Below, piece after piece: positions 8,523-17,499 of a DNA stretch of 20,158 bases. The stretch lies in contig JAUCBJ010006501.1 in assembly GCA_032718475.1 (NCBI GenBank), positions 1 through 20,158 on the forward strand. Reading direction: 5' to 3'. Under the pieces are notes generated by a model, which saw only the letters and a list, made by a program, of their open reading frames with translations, did not search any database and was not told the origin of the DNA. Numbering within the stretch: the first letter of the stretch is position 1; every line of letters begins with the position of its first letter. The translations under genes and the position numbers were made by a program. Source of the DNA: Nemertoderma westbladi. Its lineage: Eukaryota; Xenacoelomorpha; Nemertodermatida; Nemertodermatidae.

Positions 8523-8707
8523 TTTATTGCTGTCAGTGGGACTAGAGTCTGAAATAATCTTGTTCAAATTTTTTTTTCAAAATTTAGATTTTTTTAAATT
8601 TCTAATTTTTTTCAGAATTGTGAATATTCGACTTCCCCAATCTTTTGTTTAAATAAATTATTTTGATTTCAAACTTGTGTGGTTACAAATAAAAAAATTC
8701 TGTGAAA

Positions 8708-9440
8708 ATGTTGAAATTATTGGTATTTGCAACATTTGTTGTAGTTGGATACAGTTTGAGGTGCAACATCTTAGACATGCGCGAAGAAAGCATGTTATGG
8801 ATGTTAGATGTTATGGAAGATTGCCCAGTTTGCGCGGTAAGTGAGCACACAGTGTCTGTACTGTAAAGGAATAAATGGCATAGGTTAGGGTCACGACCTT
8901 CCAAACAACGGGCCTGGCAAAATTCTAAACAACAACCAGTTTCACCGATTTAGCTAACACCAGAAATGTATTAGCCTACACACACAAGCACCCCAGTTAA
9001 TATTATTAACATTTAGAAACGCGTTTGACGAATTTCAATTGATTACCCCTGATTCTATGTCTCACTTTAGGACTTACTGTAAATATATTGTCATTTTCCG
9101 GGTTTGGCTCTTTAGACTTGAGACCTTGGGTTGTACGAAACCTACCAATCAGCTGACTATCGTCAAATTATTACTGATATGTACAATTATTATTATTATA
9201 TAGCTACACTAACGGTAATGTAACAAATATTCTTATTTCATTCAGACTTTCACCATAGAAGACAAAACATTTCCGTTTTGCCTAACTGAGGAAAAACTCG
9301 ACAAACTACCAGCAGATGTTAATCGGAATGATATCGAATCTATAGAACGTTTTGTTTGTGAAAACCATTGCAGATTTGCGGGACCGAAGTGCAAAGACAA
9401 CTGCAGCCTCCGTTTCTGCTATGAAGATCTTTGTAACTAA
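8708..9440 (+). CDS. Small secreted cysteine-rich protein A (Ly6/three-finger-like), two exons
   Basis: Exon 1 is 8708-8836 (ATG with A at -3; donor GCG|GTAAGT) and exon 2 is 9246-9440 (acceptor TTTCATTCAG|ACT; stop TAA 9438-9440), joined in phase 0, giving 107 residues. Residues 1-16 (MLKLLVFATFVVVGYS) form a signal peptide with cleavage likely before LRC. The mature chain has 10 cysteines: LRC, DCPVC, PFC, VCENHC, PKC, DNC, RFC, and a terminal FCYEDLCN. The start LRCN and end C-x4-CN match Ly6/uPAR three-finger proteins; there is no GPI-anchor tail, so it should be soluble and secreted. The first cysteine spacing (19 residues instead of the usual 2) is atypical, so the fold is an inference. 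A 12-base tandem expansion (ATGTTATGGATG region) adds four residues relative to copy B. Function is unknown; candidates include immune, reproductive, signalling or venom-like roles. Confidence 0.85.
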
Positions 9441-9451
9441 ATAAACTTTCC

Positions 9452-9518
9452 AATAAACTATGTTTGCATGAGTATACTACTTGGTGTTATTAGGTGATGG
9501 AAATATATTTATAATAAA
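9452..9518 (+). terminator. Polyadenylation signals of gene A
   Basis: AATAAA occurs at 9452-9457, 12 bases after the stop codon, and again at 9513-9518. The same arrangement is kept in copy B, which supports a transcribed 3'UTR ending near 9540. Confidence 0.6.
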
Positions 9519-9689
9519 GTGTATCATTGGGGTTTGTGTCTAGCGTAACTGTGTAGTAAAGCCTCGGTGTAATTTTTAGTAAAAATGATATTTATTAAGT
9601 CATATTTGAATCAAAATCAATCAAAATGTTCCTCCCCTATTAATCTGCATCCCAACCCAAAGGCACAGCCTAGGCCCTACTACTACTAC

Positions 9690-9895
9690 AGTATATAATC
9701 GGCCTGCTGCATTGAAACTGAACATTGATATGCTATACCAGCTTAACAAAAGTATTTTGCCACCACTATGAAATCCACAATTGACAAGCCCAATACAGAC
9801 CTTATCAACGGCTTATCAACAAAGTTGCACCGCCACAACTCCATATCCCTCATGACTTTCGCGAGATTCTCCGCATCTTCAATGCCTGCCCCCCT
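9690..9895 (-). pseudogene. LINE 3' relic, same family as the 4030-5790 element
   Basis: On the minus strand 9835-9895 reads AGIEDAENLAKVMRDMELWRC, matching the C-terminal ED.DDLANVM.DRELSW of the larger LINE. The stretch near 9690 (GGCCTGCTGCATTG) matches that element's tail near 4037 (GGCATGCTGCATTG). It is a 5'-truncated fragment with no RT motifs, just outside the right edge of duplicated block A. Confidence 0.65.
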
Positions 9896-10413
9896 TACGG
9901 TTTTTTTTATTTTGTAGGCCTACATGCGTCTTCAATGTGGTTAAAAACGCATAGAAAACGATATACCATCAAAAAGAGAATCATCAAAAGTACATAAAAA
10001 ATTAAAAAAAAACCTTTTGCGCCCCCTAGCGGCCTGCGTCAGATTTTAAAAATTTCACTGAAAAGACTACTCCTCCATCATTTTCCATTTTTATTTTTCA
10101 ATACTACATTTTTTGCAACCAGCATGTTTAAAAAACTATAATGCAATGGGATATGTGGATTACAGTGTTATAATTTTTAAGCACAAAATTATTTAATAAT
10201 TAACTAATTAATTAACTGCTTTAGCTTAGCTTCTTGGAGGCGTGTGAAATTTTTAAATTTTTGACAGACTATTTGTGTACCAATTATGGTTACATTACAT
10301 CGAGAAATGATCGAGTTATTAACGTATTGGGAGCGACAGAACAACAGAACCAAAGGTTCGTTAATGGTACCCCTACGCTGCGGCTCACCTTACTTCGTGG
10401 CTAGCTCCACAAG
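9896..10413. other. AT-rich spacer between duplicated blocks, no gene recognised
   Basis: Apart from the CTCF-like site and an A-rich tract just before it, nothing was recognised: no coding frame and no element ends. Confidence 0.4.
10019..10033 (-). promoter_or_regulatory. CTCF-like motif
   Basis: The minus strand reads GCCGCTAGGGGGCGC, close to the bilaterian CTCF core (CC[A/G]CNAGGGGGCGC). It lies between the two gene copies, where an insulator could matter. The same word also occurs inside some repeats, and occupancy cannot be seen from sequence. Confidence 0.4.
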
Positions 10414-10615
10414 CAAAGCAAACAGTCGGAGGCGACCCAAAGGCTCATCTTTCGATAGCTACTAAGATATAGGTAGCTACCTAAGGTATAGGTAGCTACC
10501 TAAGGTATAGGTAGCTACCTATATGAAAGGCTGAGTGAGACCTTGGCAGGGGTCGAACCTAAAGCCAATAGATTACAGGTCTGCCGTTGTTGACCATCTG
10601 AACTACTCCTTCATA
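10414..10615 (-). repeat. tRNA-derived SINE, minus orientation, with internal tandem repeat
   Basis: Reading the minus strand from about 10615: AGGAGTAGTTCAGATGGTCA (A-box TAGTTCAGATGG), an anticodon loop-like CCTGTAA (TGT), and GGTTCGACCCC as B-box (10549-10559). The acceptor ends do not pair, so this is a SINE head and not a tRNA gene. A body follows with AGCTATCGAAAGATGAGCCTTTGGGTCGCCTCCGACTG-like sequence and a TGTTTGCTTTGC tail. The body has a second copy at 16018-16154. Confidence 0.65.
10469..10523. repeat. 19-bp tandem repeat with palindromic core TAGGTAGCTACCTA
   Basis: Three near-identical copies of ATAGGTAGCTACCTAAGGT lie inside the SINE. The related copy at 16018 lacks this expansion and has a single GATAGCTGCTACCC instead, so it arose locally after insertion or in a sub-family. 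Confidence 0.9.
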
Positions 10616-10620
10616 CACTT

Positions 10621-11642
10621 CATATATACTTTCAAAAATACTATTCAGCATTAAATGACTCTCTTTATTTACGTAAACCACCCTCGCTGCGCTCACTCGA
10701 TACATAGATTCTCTCTGCTCTGTTTTTTACATAATTATTTTTTTTTCATACCTTTCCGTAAGTCCCCAGAAGAACCCATGTTAACACGTTTCAAACTGTC
10801 AAACGGTTTCAAAGAAACATTACAGATAATATTAAAATATTGTTTGTTATCAGTGATTTCTACAAATTATATTTATTAATAAAGCAGATACGTAATATTA
10901 TGTGTACACGAGCTCTAAACAAAAGAAAGATCATTGAAAGACTTTATATACAATAACACAAAAAAATAACAAAACTACAAACAACTTTACCAATTACTAT
11001 ATGGTACCGTAATAGCATAGCACTAAATTGTTTGGTATAAAAAAACTTCAAAAAATAATAATTATTTATTAGTTGGGGAAAAAAGTAGAACTTTTTCTCA
11101 CTATTATCAAGCACTTTATTTACCATGCTACAGTGAGGTAAATAAAGACCATAACTATTAAATGTAAAACATTTTAAGTCGTTAGAAAATGGATTATAAC
11201 AACTACAATCACATGAGGCCTTAGACTATAAATTCCTTTTTAAAGAATGGTCAAAAATAAAAATCTTAAAAAGATATTTGGATTTTAGAAAAAATACTAC
11301 TTTTGTTTTCAGATCAATAAGCCAATTAAATAAGCTAATAGAATAGAAGGGCCAACAGCCAGGGGAGTTAATTACTAGGGTATGTTAGATTCCATATAGT
11401 AATTAGTAAATTATGTGAGCCTGAGACAGCCATACTGACACACTTTAAAAAATCATTTACCACAAAATCATTAGACCATATTATTGGAACTTTATTGTCG
11501 TAAATAAACCTGTATTTTTTAGAAATATCTAGGTGACCCAAACCACGTTTCACTTTAATATCCTACAATTAACTCTGAAAAAAAAACGTACGTTGTTTTT
11601 TTCCGAAAAAACCAATTAAGATTCTTTTTTTTTGTGAATTTA
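10621..11642. other. AT-rich sequence, no gene recognised
   Basis: Only short scattered open frames without recognisable motifs. No splice structure, RNA gene or element ends could be supported. Confidence 0.4.
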
Positions 11643-11698
11643 TAACTCTTGGTTATTTACGAAAAACAAATTTGTTTTCGAAAGTAACCTAAGAGTTA
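11643..11698. repeat. 56-bp inverted repeat (hairpin)
   Basis: TAACTCTTGGTTA with an ACGAAAAACAAA continuation pairs with TTTGTTTTCGAAAGTAACC and TAAGAGTTA, leaving almost no loop and only a few mismatches. It sits in a T/A-homopolymer-rich stretch and may be a small foldback element or part of one. No target duplication identified. Confidence 0.7.
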
Positions 11699-11847
11699 GA
11701 AATGCGCCAAGTGTACCAACAGTTTTTTTAAGACAAAAAATGTTCAAACGACAAGTCATGTTTGTTTTAGCACAAACCATTCGTTTTACTTTATCAACTG
11801 TTAGTTTTTCGTGACGGTATAAATACCTCGGGTGGGATTCGAACTCT
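11699..11847. other. Junction region before block B with a B-box-like word
   Basis: On the minus strand GAGTTCGAATCCCACCC (11832-11846 area) is a good Pol III B-box and may be the remnant of a tRNA-derived SINE cut at the duplication boundary. A matching A-box could not be found, so the call is weak. Confidence 0.3.
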
Positions 11848-12027
11848 ACATGTATGTTGAGCTATGTGCTCAACTGCAGCGGCGTACTTAAAACATTAAT
11901 TATATTTATGTGCAATTTGTTTGTTATGAAGTATCGAAAGAAAGAAATAAATAATCAAATCAAATCAAATCTGAATATTTGATGTTGGCGCACATAACTT
12001 TAAATGCAATAATTATATTATTATTAC

Positions 12028-13105
12028 CAGGGACGGGATACGATACGATACGAAAACGGATTTTCGTGCTTCGTTTCGCAGTATTTTCTTCGTATCGAAT
12101 TTCGTATCGTATCATAAAAATTGATTTCGTATCGTACAGTATAATACAAGAAACTGGAGCAGATTGGGGGAACCGGATGAAAATAAGGAAAATGAAGGCC
12201 AGCGAAAAAATCTTTAGTTTAAACATATTAGGTATAATAGTTTAATTAATTGTCGATACTATAAACTGCAGACGTTTCGGTAGAAATCATTTACCATTAT
12301 CAATGCAATAATGGAATATAAGCACAAAAATATTACAATATAAAACAGAAGAAGTACAGTAGTAAATAACAGGTGCACAAATAAATAAATCAGATTTTAC
12401 ATAAAGCTGTAAAGGTATCGGTAGGTAGTAGGTATGATGTCTAACTAAAATACATAAACACAAGTGGGCGGGGGGGGGGGGGGGGGGGGGGTGGTTGGGT
12501 AGGGGTTATGGAACTACAAATACAAAAGGTTTCGAGCAATCGAAGAAAATTGTTGGTTAAGGGTCGGGCGCATTTTTCTAATAAGTAGTGTTTCTTTGAT
12601 ATGTAAATTATAGGAGTTATTAGCGGATCCAATAATTTTAAAGTATGATGAATAAAAGTATAATACAAATAAATATTTAATAAGTCACCAGATCACCCAT
12701 ATTTTCTCGTATTTCGTATTTTTTTCGATATTGGTACATCAAATTCACAATTATTCCATAACTATAATATTGGGCCGTGTTGCATAACATCCTTATTGAT
12801 ATTGTAGCCAGTAGACACACTATTGCTATAGCAAGTATACTGGAATATTGAAATAAAAAATATTTGCCTAGGCCTATTACATTGAGATTTTTATGATTTT
12901 CTAAGTGTATTACAAAATACAATACATACATATTTATCAATTCTTCGATAAAATACGATACGATAAAAATACGAAACATTTTTCGTATTTCGTATCAGGA
13001 TTTTTCTTATCGTATCGTATTTTCACAGATTTGCGTTCGTATCGTATCGTATCGTAAAATGTTGCTTTGTACCTTATCGTATTTTCGTATCGTATCCTGT
13101 CCTTG
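12028..13105. mobile_element. hAT-like element B, interrupted by a later insertion
   Basis: Same termini (CAGGGACGGGATACG and its inverse CAAGGACAGGATACG) and same flanking ATTATTAC (12020-12027 and 13106-13113) as element A, inherited through the duplication. It is split by the insertion at 12150. A further short insertion or duplication of about 28 bases (TAAGTCACCAGATCACCC) lies at 12680-12705. Confidence 0.88.
12150..12656. mobile_element. Insertion inside hAT element B, probable retroelement fragment
   Basis: Absent from copy A and flanked by a 12-bp direct repeat AGTATAATACAA (12138-12149 and 12657-12668). The variable-length duplication and the A-rich right end (GATGAATAAA) point to target-primed retrotransposition. 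The segment GCAGACGTTTCGGTAGAAATCATTTACCATTATCAATG-like (12267-12303) resembles the phrase seen in Penelope-like elements (ACGTTTCG...TCATCTTCAG). A run of 22 G lies at 12470-12491. No RT is encoded. Confidence 0.6.
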
Positions 13106-13543
13106 ATTATTACAGTATACATTAATAGTACTGTACTGTATATACCAATATATCGATAAGCACTCGTTACTCTATAAGTTTGTTGTAACATAGAATTGCG
13201 CCGAGATTGCAGCCTCGTATAATAATTTACGATTATTAAATAACTCAGACACCTGCCACCCGATAAGGTTTCCAACAGTTTATATTGCACATTCAGTTCT
13301 ATAGTTCGTTCAACACACTTATACTGTAGACAATGTCTTTCGTACATACAGTAGAGTATCTACCTATCTACCCAACATAGTGTACAGTTGGTCTGTCCAA
13401 CACACTCCACGTGTCTTAGGGTTTATTTCAAAATTTCTAATTTTTTTTCAGAATTTTGAATATTCGACTTCCCCAATCTTTTGTTTAAATAAATTATTTT
13501 GATTTCAAACTTGCATGGTTACAAATAAAAAAATTCTGTGAAA

Positions 13544-15817
13544 ATGTTGAAATTGTTGGTATTTGCAACATTTGTTGTAGTTGGATACAGTTTGAGGTGC
13601 AACCACTTTGACATGCGCGAAGAAAGCATAGATGTTATGGAAGATTGCCTAGTTTGCGTGGTAAGCGAGCACACAGTGTCTGTACTGTAAAGGAATAAAT
13701 GGCATAGGTTAGGGTCACGACCTTCCAAACTACGGGCCTGGCAAACTTCTAAACAACAACCAGAAGTTACCGATTCAGCTTAACCCTATTAAACCCGGCG
13801 GGGGGGGGGGGGGGGGGGGGGTCAATATGACCCCCACCCCCGTGGTTTTTTTATAATAATTCTGAAACACACCAGTTGGGAATCTGAAATTTTATGAATT
13901 ATCCTAAAAATCTATTGTCTTCCTAGTAGTGAAAACCGTTTTTAAAAACATTTGGTAGTTTTCGAGTTACAGCACCATTTTTTAACCCTACTTTTGGCAC
14001 TTTTTTTGAGACGTTTTTTGAAAATTATATTTCATTAAATATAAATTGTAACATCTCTATTTTTGATTTACACCGGTTTTTTGGTGTTAGCAATTTGATG
14101 GAATTCATATAAATTGATTTAGAAATTTCAAACTTGTTTTTTCGACGGGTGCCAAATTTTGGTGCCAGCACCAAATTTTAAAATATGTAAATTTTGAAAA
14201 TTGATTGTTTGAAACTTGTTTTTTACGCAATTGGGGATTTTTGGGGTTCTCGTTTCGATGAAATATATACGAGTTACACCAAGCGTATCAAACTTGTATT
14301 TTTCGGTGCTGTGTGCAAATTTTGGTGCAAGCACGAAATTTTGAAAATCCATTCAATAGATAAAATTGATTGTGACATTTTATTTCTTGCGTTTTAGAGG
14401 TTTTCGTCTGTTCTGAATTCAATGGAATATATAATTATCGAACTAGACATCTCAAACTTGTATTTTTCGGAAGTGGGTGCAGAATGTGGTGCTAGCACCA
14501 AATTTTGAAAATCATCAAATATATCAATTGATTGTGTCACATTGTTTCTGGCGTTATACGGGTTTTTAAGGGTTCTGAATTCAATGGAATCAGTAAAAAT
14601 GTCATAAGAGTTTTCAAACTTGTATTTTTCGCCGGTGGGTGAAAATTTCGCCGGTGGCTGGCACAAGTGCCAGCACCAAATTTTGGAAAATAAGCAAATT
14701 GATCAGTAGATACTGTAGTATCATCTTGTTTCTTGCATTATACGGGTTTATGAGGGTTCTGAATCTGATGTAATCAATAATAACAGCCCTGGACATCGCA
14801 AACTTGTACTTCTTGGTGATGGGTACGAAATTTGGTGCTAGCACCAAAATTTTCCAAATTAGGCCGAAAAATACAAGTAGCAATGATCTGGCATTTTAGA
14901 AATGTATTCCATTAGAATCAGCGCCAAAGAAAACCTATAAATGTGAATTTATAGCATCGTATAAGTGAATTAAAATTGTTGTGTTCTAACTGAAAAGTGC
15001 TGGTTACTTGTTTTTTTTCATTTTTTTCCTACGCAGAGAGGACTAAACAGCCATTTATAGTAATTATATCATTTTTAAATACTTTGCAATGTATTTTGCG
15101 CCCCAGAAAACCTGTATTGAAAAACAATTAGCCGAAAAATGTAACTTTCAAATTTTGTGAAAATTGTGCAGTTTTTGGTGCTGCAATATGACCACCCCAG
15201 TAATTTTTTTCGAAAATTTTTTTTTCGGTCGGATCCAGACCTACGTACAAACAAAAAATCAGACGTTTTCGCAAAAATTTGTAGATTTTAGAGGGGGGGG
15301 GGGGGGTCAATATGACCCCCTCCCGGTATTTGTAGAACATTTTATAGCCCGGTACTAATAGGGTTAATACCTGAAATGTATTAACCTATATACACAAACG
15401 CACCCCAGTTAATAATATTAACAAGTAGAAACGCGTTTGACGAATTTCAATTGATTACCCCTGATTCTATGTCTCACTTTAGGACTTAATCAATTATATT
15501 GTAATTTTCCGGGTTTGGCACTTGAGACCTTGGGTTGAACGAAACCTACCAATCAGCTGACTATCGTAAAATTATTACTGATATATACAATTATTATTAT
15601 TATATAGCTACACTAACGGTAATGCAACAGATATTCTTATTTCATTCAGACTTTAACCATAGAAGCTAATACAATGCCTTTTTGCCCAACTGAAGACAAT
15701 TGGGACGACCTACCAGTGGATGTTGATTTCAAAGATGTCGAATCTGTAGAACGTCATGCTTGTGAAGGAATAGACAACTGCAGTGTCCTTTTCTGCTTTG
15801 AAGATCTTTGTAACTAA
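13544..15817 (+). CDS. Small secreted cysteine-rich protein B (paralogue of A), two exons
   Basis: Exon 1 is 13544-13660 (donor GTG|GTAAGC) and exon 2 is 15650-15817 (acceptor TTTCATTCAG|ACT; stop 15815-15817), phase 0, 94 residues. The signal peptide is identical to that of A. The mature chain has 8 cysteines: LRC, DCLVC, PFC, ACEG, DNC, LFC and terminal FCFEDLCN. Relative to A it lacks nine residues between the ACE and DNC positions, which removes exactly two cysteines, and lacks the four-residue expansion in exon 1. In the first 39 residues of exon 2 about 17 differ from A, while intron edge and 3'UTR are nearly the same. The intron is 1,989 bp against 409 bp in A because of the piggyBac-like insertion. 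The frame and splice sites are intact, so it can still be functional, but the putative copy-A promoter is missing here; expression is uncertain. Confidence 0.78.
13784..15363. mobile_element. piggyBac-like non-autonomous element in the intron of gene B
   Basis: Flanked by TTAA at 13780-13783 and 15364-15367. The left end reads CCCTATTAAACCCGG and the right end inversely CCCTATTAGTACCGGG. TTAA targets with CCC(T/Y) termini are the piggyBac hallmark. Copy A at the same position has a single uninterrupted AGCTAACACC, confirming insertion. Both ends carry a long G tract running into GGGGGTCAATATGACCCCC (13817-13835 and 15302-15320 areas). The 1,580-bp interior has no transposase but holds a tandem repeat of about 163 bp. 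Confidence 0.88.
14129..14875. repeat. Five-copy ~163-bp tandem repeat with conserved palindrome
   Basis: Units begin with CAAACTTGTATTTTTCGG-like words at 14129, 14289, 14453, 14615 and 14799 (intervals 160, 164, 162, 184). Each unit then has GGGTGC, an AAATTTTGGTGC-type half and its inverse; the best copies (near 14490 and 14830) hold the palindrome TTTGGTGCTAGCACCAAA or nearly so. Further shared words are TTCTGAATTCAATGGAAT and TTGTTTCTTGCGTTATACGGG. The unit is internal to the piggyBac-like element and non-coding. Confidence 0.85.
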
Positions 15818-15828
15818 ATAAACTTTCC

Positions 15829-15834
15829 AATAAA
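15829..15834 (+). terminator. Polyadenylation signal of gene B
   Basis: AATAAA 12 bases after the stop, as in gene A; a second AATAAA follows near 15892. Confidence 0.6.
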
Positions 15835-16017
15835 CTATGTTCGCCTGAGTACTACATGGTGTTGTTAGGTGATGGAAAGGAAATATATTTATAATAAACT
15901 GTATCGTTGGGTTTTGTGTCTTGTGTAACTGTGTAGACATATGAAAGCTCATCTTATATGTATAATCTGCATTGATAATAATTAATTCAAAATAAATTTA
16001 TTCACTATTATTTAAAA

Positions 16018-16154
16018 GCAAAAGCAAACAGTCGGCCGAAGCCGGAGGCGACCCGAAGGCTCCTCTTTCGATAGCTGCTACCCGAGGGTAGGGGTGGGCG
16101 CTACTCCTATCCCATGATTTGCTCCCAGTTATTTAACTGGTACTCATTTTATCT
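16018..16154 (-). mobile_element. SINE-like insertion with 14-bp target duplication
   Basis: ACTATTATTTAAAA flanks the insertion exactly at 16004-16017 and 16155-16168. The 137-bp insert shares CAAACAGTCGG, GGAGGCGACCC(G/A)AAGGCTC and TCTTTCGATAGCT with the SINE at 10414. In minus orientation the tail is TGTTTGCTTTTGC, as in that copy. Its 5' portion (AGTACCAGTTAAATAACTGGGAGCAAATC) is not the tRNA-like head seen there, so it is a different sub-family, a chimera or a truncated copy. Confidence 0.8.
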
Positions 16155-16168
16155 ACTATTATTTAAAA

Positions 16169-17499
16169 ACGCCCCAAAATGTAACAATACTCAAATAGAT
16201 TGAATGGCTAAACAATTTCAGAATAATTGTGAATTTTTACTAATTAGCTAAAACTAGCTGCACAGTCAGAAAGTAGAGTTTCTAGGTAATTTTAACTGTA
16301 AGCAAGTACAAAATAGGATAATTTAAATAATATAACAGTCAGAAAGTAGCATTTCAGAAAAATAAAATTAAATATGCCTATCTACCAACCCAGTAAGCAA
16401 CCGAGGGTGGACTCTCTATAGCCGAGGGGCACTTGTATAATAACTAATAATCACGAACCCCATCCTCTTATAATATATAACTCTGTAGTAGTCAGTAGCA
16501 GTAGTAGTAATAGTAGTAGTAGTAGTAGTATAAGTAGTAAGTAATAGTAAAGGAGATCGGTTTAAACCAAAGTGATAAAGTAACATTATTATATAACATA
16601 ACCATATAGACAAAGTAGAATAAGATACGGATTCATAATTATTTTATCAAACTCATGTACTACTTACTTCAATGTGCCAATTGTAATAATAATTAAACAT
16701 ATTATTCCGATTAATCTGCGTTTGGCCCTATAAGATATTATACTGAAGTGTTTTATATCAATATATCCATGCGAGTAAACAAGAAGTAAAGTAAATGTTT
16801 ATTATTATAGTTTTAGAAATTGAATGATATACCCAAGATAGTGAAATAGATAATATACAAGAAATTGCCATTTGATCAGATATATCAAAGCGGCGTCTTT
16901 AGTATAATACCGTAATAGTATCAATTAACTCTGTTATACAATGTAAATATACTAAATCTATTTATAAATATATTATGAGCCCTACATTGTATATTTCTCC
17001 TACAGGTAGACAATGTAGTATGTTAAAACTTGATATAATTTGGTATAATGTATAACATATTACAAATAAGACTGAGGCAGCTAAACTATATTGCAAAGAA
17101 ATCAAATATCCTAAAGTAATATACTAGACCCTCCCTCCACCCTATAAATAGTGTTCACCACCTACCCCACCCACCGCCCTTATTACTTCATAATAATGAA
17201 AGATAGTACTGGCGCTCCGGTCACTCCGTTCCCTCCGCTGGGGGGGTTAAGTTGTAGGTTTTGAAACTATGCAAAATCCGAGCACAGAGTTAGAAGCGCA
17301 TTGGATAGGCGAACATTTCTTGCAGTGAAAGTATTTCCATACCTATTATAGTTTTCGAGATAGTCAGACATGAGTAGCTAAAATTTCAATTTTTTTCGGT
17401 AAAGTCTGATTTCACCGGTACCTGTCATCCGAAATATGGATTGTGATATATCGTTAGATGCGGGTCCACTAACTGTACATTCACATATTTTCAAGGAAA
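16169..17499. other. AT-rich intergenic region with small repeats
   Basis: No gene recognised. It holds CAGTCAGAAAGTAG twice (16263 and about 16339), a (TAG)n microsatellite, a 9-bp inverted pair CTACATTGT/ACAATGTAG (16983-17019), and a G7 run near 17240. Confidence 0.5.
16484..16546. repeat. (TAG)n microsatellite, imperfect
   Basis: TAG trinucleotides run almost continuously (TAGTAGTCAGTAGCAGTAGT, then about seven uninterrupted TAG), with a few point changes. Confidence 0.9.

Larger units (their letters stand above)
7193..9556. repeat. Segmental duplication, copy A
   Basis: The block begins at ACATGTATGTTGAGC and ends at GTAACTGTGTAG, and corresponds to 11848-15936. Shared contents in order: a LINE-like 3' tail with (TCAAA)n (7193-7320), a hAT-like element with the same target duplication, a common upstream segment, and the secreted cysteine-rich protein gene. 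The shared hAT insertion site shows that this insertion predates the duplication. Copy A alone keeps about 340 bases upstream of the gene (8232-8575). Confidence 0.95.
11848..15936. repeat. Segmental duplication, copy B (remodelled by insertions and a deletion)
   Basis: Starts at ACATGTATGTTGAGC and ends at GTAACTGTGTAG, as in copy A. It is longer because of two insertions: a piece of about 519 bp inside the hAT element (12138-12668) and a 1.58-kb piggyBac-like element in the gene intron. It has lost about 340 bases between CACGTGTCTTA (near 13420) and the 5'UTR splice acceptor, the segment that carries the putative TATA promoter in copy A. Elsewhere the copies differ at only a few percent of sites by eye. 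Confidence 0.95.

Noticed and set aside
10468-10523. CRISPR-like or regulatory repeat array
   Set aside because: It is a contiguous 19-bp tandem repeat without spacers, inside a SINE in animal DNA.
11368-11553. Minus-strand open frame of 61 codons
   Set aside because: No recognisable domain, no splice context, and within chance length for this composition.
14128-14883. Several open frames across the 163-bp tandem repeat, both strands
   Set aside because: They repeat only because the DNA repeats, change frame between units, and have no starts or domains of note.
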